Positions 1 to 8,634 of a stretch of DNA of 64,000 bases are shown piece after piece. The first letter of the stretch is position 1. Every line of letters starts with the position of its first letter. The DNA is from Bacteroidales bacterium UBA6445 (GTDB lineage Bacteria; Bacteroidota; Bacteroidia; Bacteroidales; UBA932). A program made the position numbers and the translations under genes. The stretch is taken from NCBI GenBank assembly GCA_002439585.1, contig DJOF01000018.1, positions 1-64,000 on the forward strand, written 5' to 3'. The notes beneath the pieces were generated by a model. It worked only from the letters and a program-made list of their open reading frames with translations. It was not told the DNA's origin and ran no database searches.

Positions 1-150
1 TATTGATATTACCCCTCCGGTTACCTACAAGGGAAGTAGGCCTCCGTTTACGCTGTTCTGTCGTTGATCGGCACGCCTCTTTCCCAACTCTTCGCTCACT
101 CCAGCCCCGTCTCTTGACGAACATGATAAGTTGATTCAAGGCATTTTAGA

Positions 151-209
151 GAGTGTACCGAGGTACTGAGGTACTGGGCTGATGACAAAGATGAAAATGG
201 CCGGAAAGG
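151..209 (-). repeat. Dispersed intergenic repeat, copy 1 (partial)
   Basis: Bases 176-209 are the reverse complement of 4289-4322 with one mismatch in 34. The match continues more loosely to 151, including the GAGTGTAC block, with an extra GGTACTGA unit duplicated inside. The terminal inverted repeats seen in copies 2, 4 and 6 are not recognisable here, so this copy is decayed or truncated. Confidence 0.8.
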
Positions 210-257
210 GGCATTTTTTATGTGTAATCTGGTAGGGTGATATAGGTGCAACTTGCT

Positions 258-265
258 TATATTTG
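258..265 (+). promoter_or_regulatory. Promoter -7 box TATATTTG
   Basis: The sequence is an exact match to the Bacteroidota -7 consensus TAnnTTTG, 35 bases before the DUF486 start. No clear TTTG -33 box is visible at the usual distance upstream, so the call rests on the -7 box and its position. Confidence 0.45.
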
Positions 266-299
266 CAGTGGTTTTTGATTATGTCTATAGTTTACTGAT

Positions 300-668
300 A
301 TGAAGGGAGTCTTTACGGTATTGTTGTTGGTCATGTCCAACATCTTTATGACATTTGCATGGTATGGTCATCTTAAGCTTCAGGAGATGAAGATATCGAC
401 GTCATGGCCTTTGATAGTTGTCATACTGTTTTCTTGGTTAATAGCTTTCTTTGAGTATTGCGCGCAAGTGCCGGCCAATAGATTAGGGTTTGAGGAAAAT
501 GGTGGGCCTTTCAATATAGTGCAGCTTAAGGTTATACAAGAGGTTGTATCTCTAACTGTTTTTACCGTTATTGTTTTGTTCTTATTCAAAGGCCAATCAT
601 TTCACTGGAATCATTTTGCGGCTTTTGCCTGTCTTATCCTTGCAGTCTTTTTTGTGTTTCTAAAATAA
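300..668 (+). CDS. DMT-family (DUF486) membrane protein
   Basis: A 122-residue, very hydrophobic protein with four predicted membrane segments (about residues 3-22, 36-52, 78-97 and 104-121), the size and layout of the DUF486 family, which resembles half-size drug/metabolite transporters. The FEYCAQVPANRLG stretch between segments 2 and 3 is the kind of conserved polar loop seen in this family. It is expected in the inner membrane; its substrate is unknown. It stands alone, with its own -7 box 35 bases upstream, and converges with the DUF3137 gene. The start is the first ATG after the promoter. Family assignment is by recognition; no transport function can be read from the sequence. Confidence 0.8.
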   Translation: MKGVFTVLLLVMSNIFMTFAWYGHLKLQEMKISTSWPLIVVILFSWLIAFFEYCAQVPANRLGFEENGGPFNIVQLKVIQEVVSLTVFTVIVLFLFKGQSFHWNHFAAFACLILAVFFVFLK

Positions 669-806
669 TTCCTAAGGGCAGCTTTCGATCCTACGTAGTC
701 TGCCCTGCGGCTCAAAAAGCGAGTGGCACGTCTATTTCTGGCGCGAAATACTGTGAGAAGGTAGAAGCCCTTAGCTGCTCCTCTGCTGTTGCAAGATAAT
801 TCCCTC

Positions 807-2537
807 TTATAATGACGAAGCTATATGCCTTCTGTAGGCTGTCATCTGGGAGGATGATAGCATTTCCATCTCATGCCGGCTTCTTTCACTGAATGACGCA
901 GAGTCGTCAGGCCAGTTGTTGTCTTCCCGTATACGTAACTCTCCAGTCCCTACAACTGGATCATACTGATCCCAATATACAGGCACATCGTGGCTGCGGC
1001 CATCGCTGCCCCATACGCTCACATAGGTAAGCTGTCTTGTTGCCTTGTAACCGTATGCAGTTACTTTGATGAGAGAACTGTCACCGTAGGTCTTTTCTGG
1101 TTGGGTCTTCAGTATGCAAGGTGTAACGCATTGTGGATGTCTGAAATGAACTTCTCCCCAGAAATTGGCAAGCGACTCGTGCTCCCAAAATGAACTGTGC
1201 ATGGGCATATCGATGCCGTAAATATCTTTCCTCGGTCGTATCTGCTGGTACATAGGTACGCAAAACAGAGGAGCCAAAGAGAAGTATAATGCCCTGAAAC
1301 ACTCTTCATTAACATTCATAAAATGGGTCTTGGCTTTCTCGAAATCGAGGCTCTTGAACTCCTTTGGACCTAAGTCGATGTTAAGGCTCTGCAGATGCTC
1401 CGGTACAATGATGTTGATCATCTTGTTTTTTATGAAGTCAAAATCGTCCCCATATCCCGTCTGCCTGTCACTTAGAAGTTTTATGATATTGTCCTGGGCA
1501 AGGGGTGTGAAGAGAAGAGCGAACTGCTGATTGTTGTTGCGGTCGCTTGTGTCAAATAAGACCTCGAAATCCTCATTTGTCATCATTGCGAAGTCGGAGC
1601 CTTTAAGGTCGCGTGCTTTCTTACGCAGAGCTCGCCTTTTTTTGCGGAAAGCGAGGGAATGCTTTTTTTCTGCAAGGCCGCTTCTCCTGCGGCTAAAGAC
1701 AAGGTCAGGAGCGGCAGTGTTGCCGTAGATCAATCGTGTCTTTTCATAATATTCGGGGTAGGGAGCCGTATAGCTTGCAGTAAGAGTCTCCGAATGTCTG
1801 ACTGTCGTGCTCTTGCCGTCAGAGCCTGTCTCGACAGTTGTCCAATATATTGTTTTTGTCCCATAGTATGTTTTCATTCCCATTTCCATCTTTCTCGTGC
1901 GGCAGAAGACGAAGGGATTGCCGTTGATAAGACCTGAACGCGAATATATTACAGAACGCCCATCGTTGAATGATCCGTCCCAACCATAGGTCATCTGAAG
2001 GTCTGCAAGTCGTTGGACGGTGAAATACGGGTCAAATTTAATCTTTGGTATAGCCCGTGACATCATCCGGGTAAGAATGTCCCAGTCATACAGCCTGTTG
2101 ACTCCTGACATCTGCTCCCAGGCGGTCTGTTCCAAGTCTGCTGCCATGGCAGAGAGATGTTTTCGGATATGCTTAAGTTTCTTAAGTGACGGGTGTACAG
2201 CAGCAAGCAGGACAATCAGCATTAGGAGTGAAGAAGCCCCAATTGCAAATATAAACTGCTGCTCTATCTTGCCATATAGAACACATGATGCTGTTATGCC
2301 TCCTGCAACGCATAGCCACAATAGTACGCATAGGAAGGTGCGCCACTTGATCCGCCTTTTTGTGTTTACAAGACTGTCCTGAACCTTGTAAAGTCTGGTG
2401 CAAGTCTCTTTGTTTGCCGTGGCATCTATATGGCCTTCTTCGGCCAATACCTTGAATGTACTTTCAGCTATTTCCCTAAACTTGTCACGGAAGATATTGG
2501 AATAATCTGAAATCGGATCGTATATCGTGTCTGACAT
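807..2537 (-). CDS. DUF3137 domain-containing membrane protein
   Basis: A 576-residue protein with two adjacent membrane segments (about residues 66-86 and 93-115), followed by a basic helical stretch and a large soluble region of the DUF3137 type that contains the NGNPFVFCRTRKMEMG block near residue 205. The soluble part is presumably cytoplasmic. The gene starts 3 bases after the lemA stop, so the two are almost certainly translated from one transcript; LemA/DUF3137 pairing is recurrent in bacteria, but the joint function is not established. The family call rests on the pairing, the topology and similarity I recognise. No catalytic motif is visible. Confidence 0.75.
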   Translation of the reverse strand: MSDTIYDPISDYSNIFRDKFREIAESTFKVLAEEGHIDATANKETCTRLYKVQDSLVNTKRRIKWRTFLCVLLWLCVAGGITASCVLYGKIEQQFIFAIGASSLLMLIVLLAAVHPSLKKLKHIRKHLSAMAADLEQTAWEQMSGVNRLYDWDILTRMMSRAIPKIKFDPYFTVQRLADLQMTYGWDGSFNDGRSVIYSRSGLINGNPFVFCRTRKMEMGMKTYYGTKTIYWTTVETGSDGKSTTVRHSETLTASYTAPYPEYYEKTRLIYGNTAAPDLVFSRRRSGLAEKKHSLAFRKKRRALRKKARDLKGSDFAMMTNEDFEVLFDTSDRNNNQQFALLFTPLAQDNIIKLLSDRQTGYGDDFDFIKNKMINIIVPEHLQSLNIDLGPKEFKSLDFEKAKTHFMNVNEECFRALYFSLAPLFCVPMYQQIRPRKDIYGIDMPMHSSFWEHESLANFWGEVHFRHPQCVTPCILKTQPEKTYGDSSLIKVTAYGYKATRQLTYVSVWGSDGRSHDVPVYWDQYDPVVGTGELRIREDNNWPDDSASFSERSRHEMEMLSSSQMTAYRRHIASSL

Positions 2538-2540
2538 TGC

Positions 2541-3290
2541 TTAGAAGAACTTGGCCCTTGCCGCCTCCCTGGTCTCTGCTGAAGCTGTGAACGGAATACG
2601 AGTAGTATACCCCTGTCTTGCAGCTACAATCATCTTGGTTGGCCATGCAAATATGTCTGTATTCCACTGAGTTACACGGCTGTTATATACAGTACGAGCG
2701 GCAGTGATCTCGCGCTGGAGATAGTCGTTCTGCTGCATTGCATCCGCTATTGCATTGTGCGCCTTAAGCTCAGGATACGCTTCAACTTGTGGGAAGAGCC
2801 TGCCGAAAGCGTTGCTGAGGCTTTGACTTACAGCATTTCTGTTCTCACTTGTGACACTTCCTCCACGAAGTGCTGCTACAGTCTTCATTACATCTTTGTC
2901 AAGTTCTACAGCTTTGTTGACAAGGCCTGCCACATTCTGAAGTATAATGACTCTCTGCTCAAGGAAATTGTCTATATTGGAAGCCTCAGCCTGAATCCGC
3001 TGTTCAAGTTGTTGGAAATAGTTTCTTGCCGAGATTTTCATGAATATGAAGATAACTCCTGGAAGAATGCCGACAGCGCATCCTATGCCAGCAACAAGGG
3101 TGGGATCGGAGAGGGTCTGTCCGAAGAAATGAACGTATAAAAGTACTAGTACCGGGATTGTTATCCAGAGCAGGATCTCGAAGAGTACTGAGCCGAAGCC
3201 TATCTTGACGGGTAGTTGTCTCTCGATTACATGTACGTCACGGCCTTTGTCATTGACAGGGCCTGTCATTTCGTCCAATTGATTAGCCAT
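2541..3290 (-). CDS. lemA: LemA family protein
   Basis: A 249-residue protein. After a short charged N terminus come two membrane segments (about residues 30-52 and 62-84), then the mainly helical LemA domain with a typical sequence around VNKAVELDKDVMK and EAYPELKAHNAI (the latter is the family's best-conserved region). The C terminus ends in a short basic segment. LemA proteins form a long helical bundle at the membrane; the biochemical role is unknown. It is the first gene of a pair with the DUF3137 gene. Two N-terminal membrane spans instead of the usual one is a variation found in Bacteroidota members. Confidence 0.85.
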   Translation of the reverse strand: MANQLDEMTGPVNDKGRDVHVIERQLPVKIGFGSVLFEILLWITIPVLVLLYVHFFGQTLSDPTLVAGIGCAVGILPGVIFIFMKISARNYFQQLEQRIQAEASNIDNFLEQRVIILQNVAGLVNKAVELDKDVMKTVAALRGGSVTSENRNAVSQSLSNAFGRLFPQVEAYPELKAHNAIADAMQQNDYLQREITAARTVYNSRVTQWNTDIFAWPTKMIVAARQGYTTRIPFTASAETREAARAKFF

Positions 3291-3373
3291 AATTCTGTAT
3301 TTGTTTACAATTTTTCACGATTTTGTCCGGCCTGTCGTAACATGGGTCATTGGAGTGTATAGATATGTTCCAG

Positions 3374-4243
3374 TTATTGTCGTGTGCTCTTTCCGAATTT
3401 CTTGCGGTAGAGTTCTACTGTATTCTCCATTAGACAGGTGATAGTCATCGGGCCGACTCCACCGGGTACTGGGGTGATGACTGAAGCCTTGGGTGCGACA
3501 GCGTCATAGTCAACATCTCCGCACAGTTTGCCACTATGAGGATCTCGGTTGACTCCGACGTCTATGACGACGGCACCCTCCTTTACCATGTCGGCTGTGA
3601 CCAGTTTCGGCCGTCCGATGGCAACTACAAGTATGTCCGCCCTACGTGTCACTTTCCCGAGGTCTGCAGTGCGGCTGTGGCAGATTGTCACGGTGGCGTT
3701 CCTGTCAAGCAGGAGTTTTGCTATAGGAAGCCCGACAATCTGGCTCCTTCCTATGACGACAGCCTCCTTTCCCTGTATCTCCATTCCGCTCTCCTCTATC
3801 ATTCGTATGATGCCTTTGGGAGTGCAGGGGATAGTGCAACTTTGTTTCTGCCATAGGGCTGCAACGTTCATCGGGTGAAATCCGTCCACATCCTTGTCCT
3901 TGGAGATGGCCGCGATCACCTTGTCCTCGCTGATATGCCTCGGTAGCGGAAGTTGCACGAGAATTCCATCCACAGTATCGTCTTCATTCAGACTTGCGAT
4001 TCTTTCAAGCAGTTCTTTTTCGGAAGTATCGGCCGGCAATAGGACTGTAGTGTTCGTTATGCCGACTTCAGCAGACGCTTTTGCCTTTCCTCTGACATAT
4101 GACTGGCTTGCCGGGTCATCCCCTACAAGGATCACTACAAGATGCGGAGTCCTGCCGTATGCTGTGGCAAGACCTTTTACTTCTTCGGCCAGTCTAGCCT
4201 TAATCCTTGCGGCCAGTTCCTTGCCGCTTATTGTACGTGCCAT
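3374..4243 (-). CDS. folD: Bifunctional methylenetetrahydrofolate dehydrogenase / methenyltetrahydrofolate cyclohydrolase
   Basis: A 289-residue cytosolic enzyme that interconverts 5,10-methylene-, methenyl- and 10-formyl-tetrahydrofolate. The family signatures are present in order: VGDDPASQSYVRGKAKA (about residues 41-57, containing the catalytic Tyr and Lys), VQLPLP (about 97-102), DVDGFHP (about 118-124) and the nucleotide-binding GRSQIVGLP (about 165-173). 10-formyl-THF is the one-carbon donor for the purine pathway encoded directly upstream. The gene is separated from purD by 222 bases filled mostly by repeat copy 2, whose end lies 4 bases from the folD start codon, so any promoter or ribosome-binding sequence for folD must lie within the repeat or come from read-through. 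Confidence 0.96.
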   Translation of the reverse strand: MARTISGKELAARIKARLAEEVKGLATAYGRTPHLVVILVGDDPASQSYVRGKAKASAEVGITNTTVLLPADTSEKELLERIASLNEDDTVDGILVQLPLPRHISEDKVIAAISKDKDVDGFHPMNVAALWQKQSCTIPCTPKGIIRMIEESGMEIQGKEAVVIGRSQIVGLPIAKLLLDRNATVTICHSRTADLGKVTRRADILVVAIGRPKLVTADMVKEGAVVIDVGVNRDPHSGKLCGDVDYDAVAPKASVITPVPGGVGPMTITCLMENTVELYRKKFGKSTRQ

Positions 4244-4247
4244 ATTG

Positions 4248-4414
4248 TTAGAATCTGTTTTGAAATGATTCGTCTCTTCTCTTATGGTCCTTTCCGTCCA
4301 TTTTCATCTTTGTCATCAGCCCGGTACATCCAGTACACTCCTTCTTCCAAAGTCGAGGCAATCTCGAAGGATCCTCATAATAAAATTCGGAAACCATTTC
4401 AAAACAGCTTCTTA
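4248..4414 (+). repeat. Dispersed intergenic repeat, copy 2 (longest, 167 bp)
   Basis: The element is bounded by inverted repeats TTAGAATCTGTTTTGAAATG (4248-4267) and CATTTCAAAACAGCTTCTTA (4395-4414). Its interior has the 34-bp core at 4289-4322, a GGTACATCCAGTACACTCC block and a right part (about 4340-4394) whose reverse complement is shared with copy 6. It fills the gap between purD and folD on the template of a minus-strand operon. It could be a MITE-like insertion or a structured RNA or terminator element. Confidence 0.85.
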
Positions 4415-4465
4415 TGTGGTTTTAGAGAAGGTGACTTAAAGTAGGATCAATTTCTGCGATATATA

Positions 4466-5794
4466 CTACAATACCCTGTAGCCAATGTCCTTGCGGAAGA
4501 AAAGATTGGGGCAGTCAATCTTGCCTACGGCTTCAAGTGCCTTATCATGTGCCTGAAGCAGGGTATCTCCGCTTGCGAGTACCATCATGACCCTTCCGCC
4601 TGCGGTAACAAGAGATTTCCCGCTGTTACCGAACTCCTCATGATCCTTTCCGTCAGCGAATTTCTCAAGTGCAGTACCCATATGGTATATTTTTACTGAA
4701 GGGTCTTCAAGAGCCTTGTCTATACCGCGTATCTCAAGTCCCTTGGTGTATCTGCCTGGATACCCTTCTGAAGCCATTACGAAGCCGAGAACAGCCTCAT
4801 TGCTCCATTTGGTAACAGGCATGGGAATATTGCAGGCGACATCCCAGAAAAGCTCGAATATATCGGACTCAAGGCGGGGAAGTATCACTTCTGTCTCCGG
4901 GTCACCGAAGCGGCAGTTGAATTCTATGACCTTGATTCCGTCCTCAGTCTTCATAAGTCCACCGTAGAGAATCCCCTTGAAAGGGCATCCGGCCTCAACA
5001 AGAGCCGTGGCGACAGGCTTCATGATACGCTCCAAAGCGAATACCTCGTCTTTCTCCGTGATGAAAGGAAGGGGAGAGTATGCCCCCATTCCGCCTGTAT
5101 TGGGCCCTTTGTCTCCTTCGAATGCTCTTTTGTGATCCTGGGCAAGCTCAAGCGGCTCGACCTCCGTGCCATTTACAAAGCACATGAAAGAGAATTCTGT
5201 TCCTTCGAGATATTCTTCTATAATCACTTTCCCTTCACCGAACTTGTCGTCAAGAAGCATGTCCTTGAGCGCATGTTTGGCCTCATCGATATCCTGGGCA
5301 ACGACAACTCCCTTGCCGGCAGCAAGCCCATCGTATTTGAGTACAGTAGGGAATTTGCCTGAGCGTACATAGTCAAATGCCTCGTTGAAGTCACTGAAAG
5401 TGCGATAACCGGCCGTCGGAACATTGTACTTGCTCATTATTTCTTTGGCGAATTCCTTGCTTGACTCGATTCTTGCCGCTGCCTTGTCAGGGCCGAATAT
5501 ATGTAGACCACGGGCTACAAATACGTCAGTTATACCAGCGGCAAGGGCTATCTCAGGCCCTACTACAGTAAGGTCAATACTGTTTGCCTCAGCGAAATCA
5601 GCAAGACGGGTAACTTCAGTGTCACCTATAGGCACGCATTCGGCCTGCCTGGCGATTCCGGCATTGCCTGGAGCGCAGAATATTTTCGCTACTCGCAAGG
5701 AGCGTGAGAGAGCATCTACAATCGCGTGCTCCCTTCCGCCTCCTCCGACTACAAGTACTTTTGCCCTTTCGGGAATAATGTTGTCAATAGCCAT
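4466..5794 (-). CDS. purD: Phosphoribosylamine-glycine ligase (GAR synthetase)
   Basis: An ATP-grasp enzyme that joins glycine to phosphoribosylamine, the second step of de novo purine synthesis. VLVVGGGGREHA near the N terminus is the PurD signature, followed by EFAKEIMSKYNVPTAG and the ATP-grasp segment YDGLAAGKGV; the metal-binding FNCRFGDPETE lies in the last third. I place the start at 5794, giving 442 residues, rather than at the in-frame ATG at 5857. The upstream start would overlap the end of purH and add about 21 residues unlike the family; the chosen ATG lies 4 bases after the purH stop. It is the last purine gene before repeat copy 2. Confidence 0.96.
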   Translation of the reverse strand: MAIDNIIPERAKVLVVGGGGREHAIVDALSRSLRVAKIFCAPGNAGIARQAECVPIGDTEVTRLADFAEANSIDLTVVGPEIALAAGITDVFVARGLHIFGPDKAAARIESSKEFAKEIMSKYNVPTAGYRTFSDFNEAFDYVRSGKFPTVLKYDGLAAGKGVVVAQDIDEAKHALKDMLLDDKFGEGKVIIEEYLEGTEFSFMCFVNGTEVEPLELAQDHKRAFEGDKGPNTGGMGAYSPLPFITEKDEVFALERIMKPVATALVEAGCPFKGILYGGLMKTEDGIKVIEFNCRFGDPETEVILPRLESDIFELFWDVACNIPMPVTKWSNEAVLGFVMASEGYPGRYTKGLEIRGIDKALEDPSVKIYHMGTALEKFADGKDHEEFGNSGKSLVTAGGRVMMVLASGDTLLQAHDKALEAVGKIDCPNLFFRKDIGYRVL

Positions 5795-5798
5795 CTTC

Positions 5799-7349
5799 TC
5801 AGTGTTTGAAATGACGTTCTCCTGTAAATACCATTGCAATGCCTTTCTCATCGGCAAGCTTTATGGAATCCTCGTCCCTTATGCTGCCACCTGGCTGTAC
5901 GATAGCCTTGATGCCATATTCAGATGCAAGTTCCACGCAGTCATTGAATGGGAAAAATCCGTCGGAAGCCAACACAAGCCCTTCTTCAAGGATATTCCGG
6001 CCCTCCTCTTTGAGAGTTTTGGCGGCTTGAGACAAAGCTATGTAGGCTGAACCTATACGGTTCATCTGCCCGGCACCGACTCCGAAAGTCATGCCATTCT
6101 TGGCTACTACTATTGCATTGGACTTGACATGCTTTACAATCTTCCATGCAAAGTCAAGGTCATCGAACTGTTCTGAGGTTGGTGCAATCTTAGTCACAAT
6201 CTGGCCTTCGTGCGCGTTCTTGGTAAAGCTGTCCCTGTCCTGTACGAGTATGCCTCCGTTGACACTTACGAACTGGCGACGAATCTTGTCGTCCTTGTGC
6301 ATATCTACTTCAAGAATGCGGAGATTCTTCTTGGTCTTGAGTATCTCAAGAGCTTCCTTGCTGAATGACGGAGCCATCACAATCTCAAGGAAAATTGCCT
6401 TTAGCATCGTGGCTGTCTCCGCATCAATCTCCCTGTTGGCAGCTACAATACCACCGAAGATACTTGTCTTGTCCGCCTCGTATGCCTTCTTCCATGCTTC
6501 TGCTATTGTCTTGCCGGTAGCGCTTCCGCACGGATTCATGTGCTTGACGCCCACGCAGAATGGCTCGTCGAATTCCCTTACAATGTTGAGTGTTGCATTG
6601 GCGTCCTGTATGTTGTTGTAGGATAATTCTTTACCCCAAAGCTGCTTTGCAGTTGCCAGAGAATATGGCTCTTTCTCTCTGCTACTGAAGAATTCTGCTT
6701 TCTGGTGCGGATTCTCTCCGTAGCGAAGCTGCTGCTTAAGGTCGTATTCGAGGAAGAGTTTCTCGGGCAAGCCGGCCTGGGCACGCATATATGTAGATAT
6801 AGCCATGTCATATTCGGCTGTGTGCGTATATGCTTTGGCCGAGAGTTCGAGCCTTGTCTGCCTTGTAGTGTTGCCGCTTTCGCGGATCTCTGCTATTACC
6901 CTTGCATAGTCATCAGGGTTGCAGACTACAGTTACGGATTCCCAGTTCTTGGCAGCACTCCTAAGCATCGATGGGCCTCCGATATCGATATGCTCTACGG
7001 CATCTTCCATTGTTACACCTTCTTTGGCGATGGTCTCGCGGAAAGGGTAGAGGTTGACACATACCAGGTCGATTGTCTCTATGCAGTTGTCAGCAAGCTC
7101 TTTCATGTGCTCGGGAATATCCCTTCTGGCAAGCAGTGCTCCATGTATTTTGGGATGCAGGGTCTTGACCCTTCCGTCGCAGATCTCAGGGAATCCAGTG
7201 ACATCGCTTACGCTTGTTACTGGGATACCTGCTTCCCTCAGCATTTTCAACGTCCCGCTTGTGGAAATGATCTCCCATCCGAGTCCGTTGAGTTCCTTGG
7301 CAAATGCGGCCACGCCGCGCTTGTCGCTAACGCTTATAAGTGCTCTCAT
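5799..7349 (-). CDS. purH: Bifunctional AICAR transformylase / IMP cyclohydrolase
   Basis: A 516-residue enzyme for the last two steps to IMP: formylation of AICAR with 10-formyl-THF and ring closure. The N-terminal MGS-like cyclohydrolase domain begins ALISVSDKRGV and carries TSGT and KTLHPKIHGALL; the transformylase domain holds the RYGENPHQKA motif (about residue 210) and the KHMNPCG active-site segment (about residues 268-274). Length is normal for the family. The gene follows purM by 32 bases and is 4 bases from purD, so it lies in the same transcript. Its need for formyl-THF links it to folD at the end of the cluster. Confidence 0.97.
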   Translation of the reverse strand: MRALISVSDKRGVAAFAKELNGLGWEIISTSGTLKMLREAGIPVTSVSDVTGFPEICDGRVKTLHPKIHGALLARRDIPEHMKELADNCIETIDLVCVNLYPFRETIAKEGVTMEDAVEHIDIGGPSMLRSAAKNWESVTVVCNPDDYARVIAEIRESGNTTRQTRLELSAKAYTHTAEYDMAISTYMRAQAGLPEKLFLEYDLKQQLRYGENPHQKAEFFSSREKEPYSLATAKQLWGKELSYNNIQDANATLNIVREFDEPFCVGVKHMNPCGSATGKTIAEAWKKAYEADKTSIFGGIVAANREIDAETATMLKAIFLEIVMAPSFSKEALEILKTKKNLRILEVDMHKDDKIRRQFVSVNGGILVQDRDSFTKNAHEGQIVTKIAPTSEQFDDLDFAWKIVKHVKSNAIVVAKNGMTFGVGAGQMNRIGSAYIALSQAAKTLKEEGRNILEEGLVLASDGFFPFNDCVELASEYGIKAIVQPGGSIRDEDSIKLADEKGIAMVFTGERHFKH

Positions 7350-7381
7350 GGTTGTGTTCCTGTGTTTATTTTAAACTTCGT

Positions 7382-8413
7382 CTATTTTAACACTATCTCG
7401 ACTCCTGGAGTCTTTGTGACTTCTCCTATTATGCTTGCTTTGTCACCGTGTGATGTGAGGATGCCGATGGCCTTCTCTGCCTCGGACTTGTCAATGGCAA
7501 GTACCATCCCGATACCCATGTTGAAGATGTTGAACATCTCCCTGTGGTCGATATGTCCGTGACTTTCGAGAAAATTGAATATAGGGAGAATCTCCCAACT
7601 GCCTTCCATTATGCGGATTCCTTGTCCTTCATGAAGGATGCGAGGGATATTCTCGTCAAAGCCTCCACCTGTTATGTGAGCCACTCCGTGCACATTGCAG
7701 TTATGTATTACGTCAAGAACCTGCTTAACGTATATGCGGGTGGGAGTGAGTGCCACTTCTCCGAGCGGTTTGTCTCCGAGTTCGGGGTAGACCTTGTGCA
7801 GATCCAATGCAGCATCGCTGAAGATTTTCCTTACTAGGCTGAATCCGTTGGAATGAACTCCGGTCGAGGCAATGCCGACAAGTACGTCTCCGCTTTTCAC
7901 TTTAGTCCCGTCAATCAGGCGTGATTTCTCAACGACACCGGTTGTATATCCGGCTATGTCGTATTCCCCGTCACTATACATGCCTGGCATTTCTGCCGTC
8001 TCGCCACCGATAAGGGCACAGCCTGCCTGGCGGCAGCCTTCAGCAACCCCAGATACTATGGCCTCTATCTTCTCGGGTATATTTTTTCCAACCGCAACAT
8101 AGTCAAGAAAGAAAAGCGGTTCCGCGCCCTGAGCTAGAACATCGTTGACGCACATCGCCACAGCGTCTATGCCGATTGTATCATGCTTGTCCATGGCAAA
8201 TGCTATCTTAAGCTTAGTCCCGACTCCGTCCGTTCCGCTTACAAGTACCGGTTCCCTGATCCCGAGGGCCGAGAGGTCGAACATCCCTCCGAATGATCCG
8301 ATGCCGCCCATCACCCCAGTGCGGTTTGTGGAGGCGACATGTTTCTTGATGCGGCGTACTACATCGTACCCGGCTTCGAGGCTTACGCCTGCTTTCTCAT
8401 AATCTACTGCCAT
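7382..8413 (-). CDS. purM: Phosphoribosylformylglycinamidine cyclo-ligase (AIR synthetase)
   Basis: A 343-residue AIRS-fold enzyme that closes the imidazole ring using ATP. Recognisable segments are [11 protein letters not shown] (about residue 37), [11 protein letters not shown] (the ATP-binding loop, about residue 57), [11 protein letters not shown] (about 137) and the [13 protein letters not shown] block in the second half. Length is standard. It follows purF across a 217-base gap that contains decayed repeat copy 3, the largest internal gap in the purine cluster. PurM expression may therefore depend on read-through or on a promoter that I do not recognise in the gap. Confidence 0.97.
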   Translation of the reverse strand: MAVDYEKAGVSLEAGYDVVRRIKKHVASTNRTGVMGGIGSFGGMFDLSALGIREPVLVSGTDGVGTKLKIAFAMDKHDTIGIDAVAMCVNDVLAQGAEPLFFLDYVAVGKNIPEKIEAIVSGVAEGCRQAGCALIGGETAEMPGMYSDGEYDIAGYTTGVVEKSRLIDGTKVKSGDVLVGIASTGVHSNGFSLVRKIFSDAALDLHKVYPELGDKPLGEVALTPTRIYVKQVLDVIHNCNVHGVAHITGGGFDENIPRILHEGQGIRIMEGSWEILPIFNFLESHGHIDHREMFNIFNMGIGMVLAIDKSEAEKAIGILTSHGDKASIIGEVTKTPGVEIVLK

Positions 8414-8445
8414 ATGACTGTATGTGTGTTATTTTTATAGTATGT

Positions 8446-8634
8446 ACGATCAAACTGTTTAATTTTAGAAACATTCAAAAAATAATCAGCATCGTCTTTC
8501 TCTATATTTATTTTCTCATCAGTCGTGTACATCCAGTACACTCTTTCTTTCAAGAGAAATCTATATTCGAAGATAATTGTCAAAACTGGATTATTTTTTA
8601 TGTTTCTTAAGCAAAATTCCAAACACCTTCTCAG
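8446..8634 (+). repeat. Dispersed intergenic repeat, copy 3 (decayed)
   Basis: TCATCAGTCGTGTACATCC and the following CAGTACACT (8517-8543) match copy 2 at 4314-4340 closely, and the stretch TTCAAGAGAAATCTATATTCG after it resembles copy 5. The right end (8616-8634) is a weakened version of the terminal inverted repeat and runs into the purF stop codon; the left end near 8446-8470 is only suggestive. The copy fills the purF-purM gap and is A+T-rich compared with copy 2, as expected for a decaying element. Confidence 0.6.

Larger units (their letters stand above)
1..299. other. Intergenic region at window start
   Basis: I find no supported gene here. The stretch holds a partial copy of the dispersed repeat at 151-209 and a promoter -7 box at 258-265. 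The first 120 bases contain only a short hairpin candidate near 21-41 and may be the tail of a feature that lies outside the window. Confidence 0.5.

Noticed and set aside
669..806. GGGCAG/CTGCCC inverted repeat between DUF486 and DUF3137 genes
   Set aside because: Six-base arms with a long loop and no T-tract; too weak to call.
5794..5857. Longer PurD N terminus
   Set aside because: The extra residues overlap purH and do not resemble PurD; ATG 5794 sits 4 bases after the purH stop.
5424..6050. 208-codon plus-strand open frame opposite purD and purH
   Set aside because: Runs across the junction of two certain genes; no plausible start context.
6705..7562. 285-codon plus-strand open frame opposite purH/purM
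   Set aside because: It is an antisense shadow of well-conserved purine genes, with no recognisable domain and crossing two gene ends.
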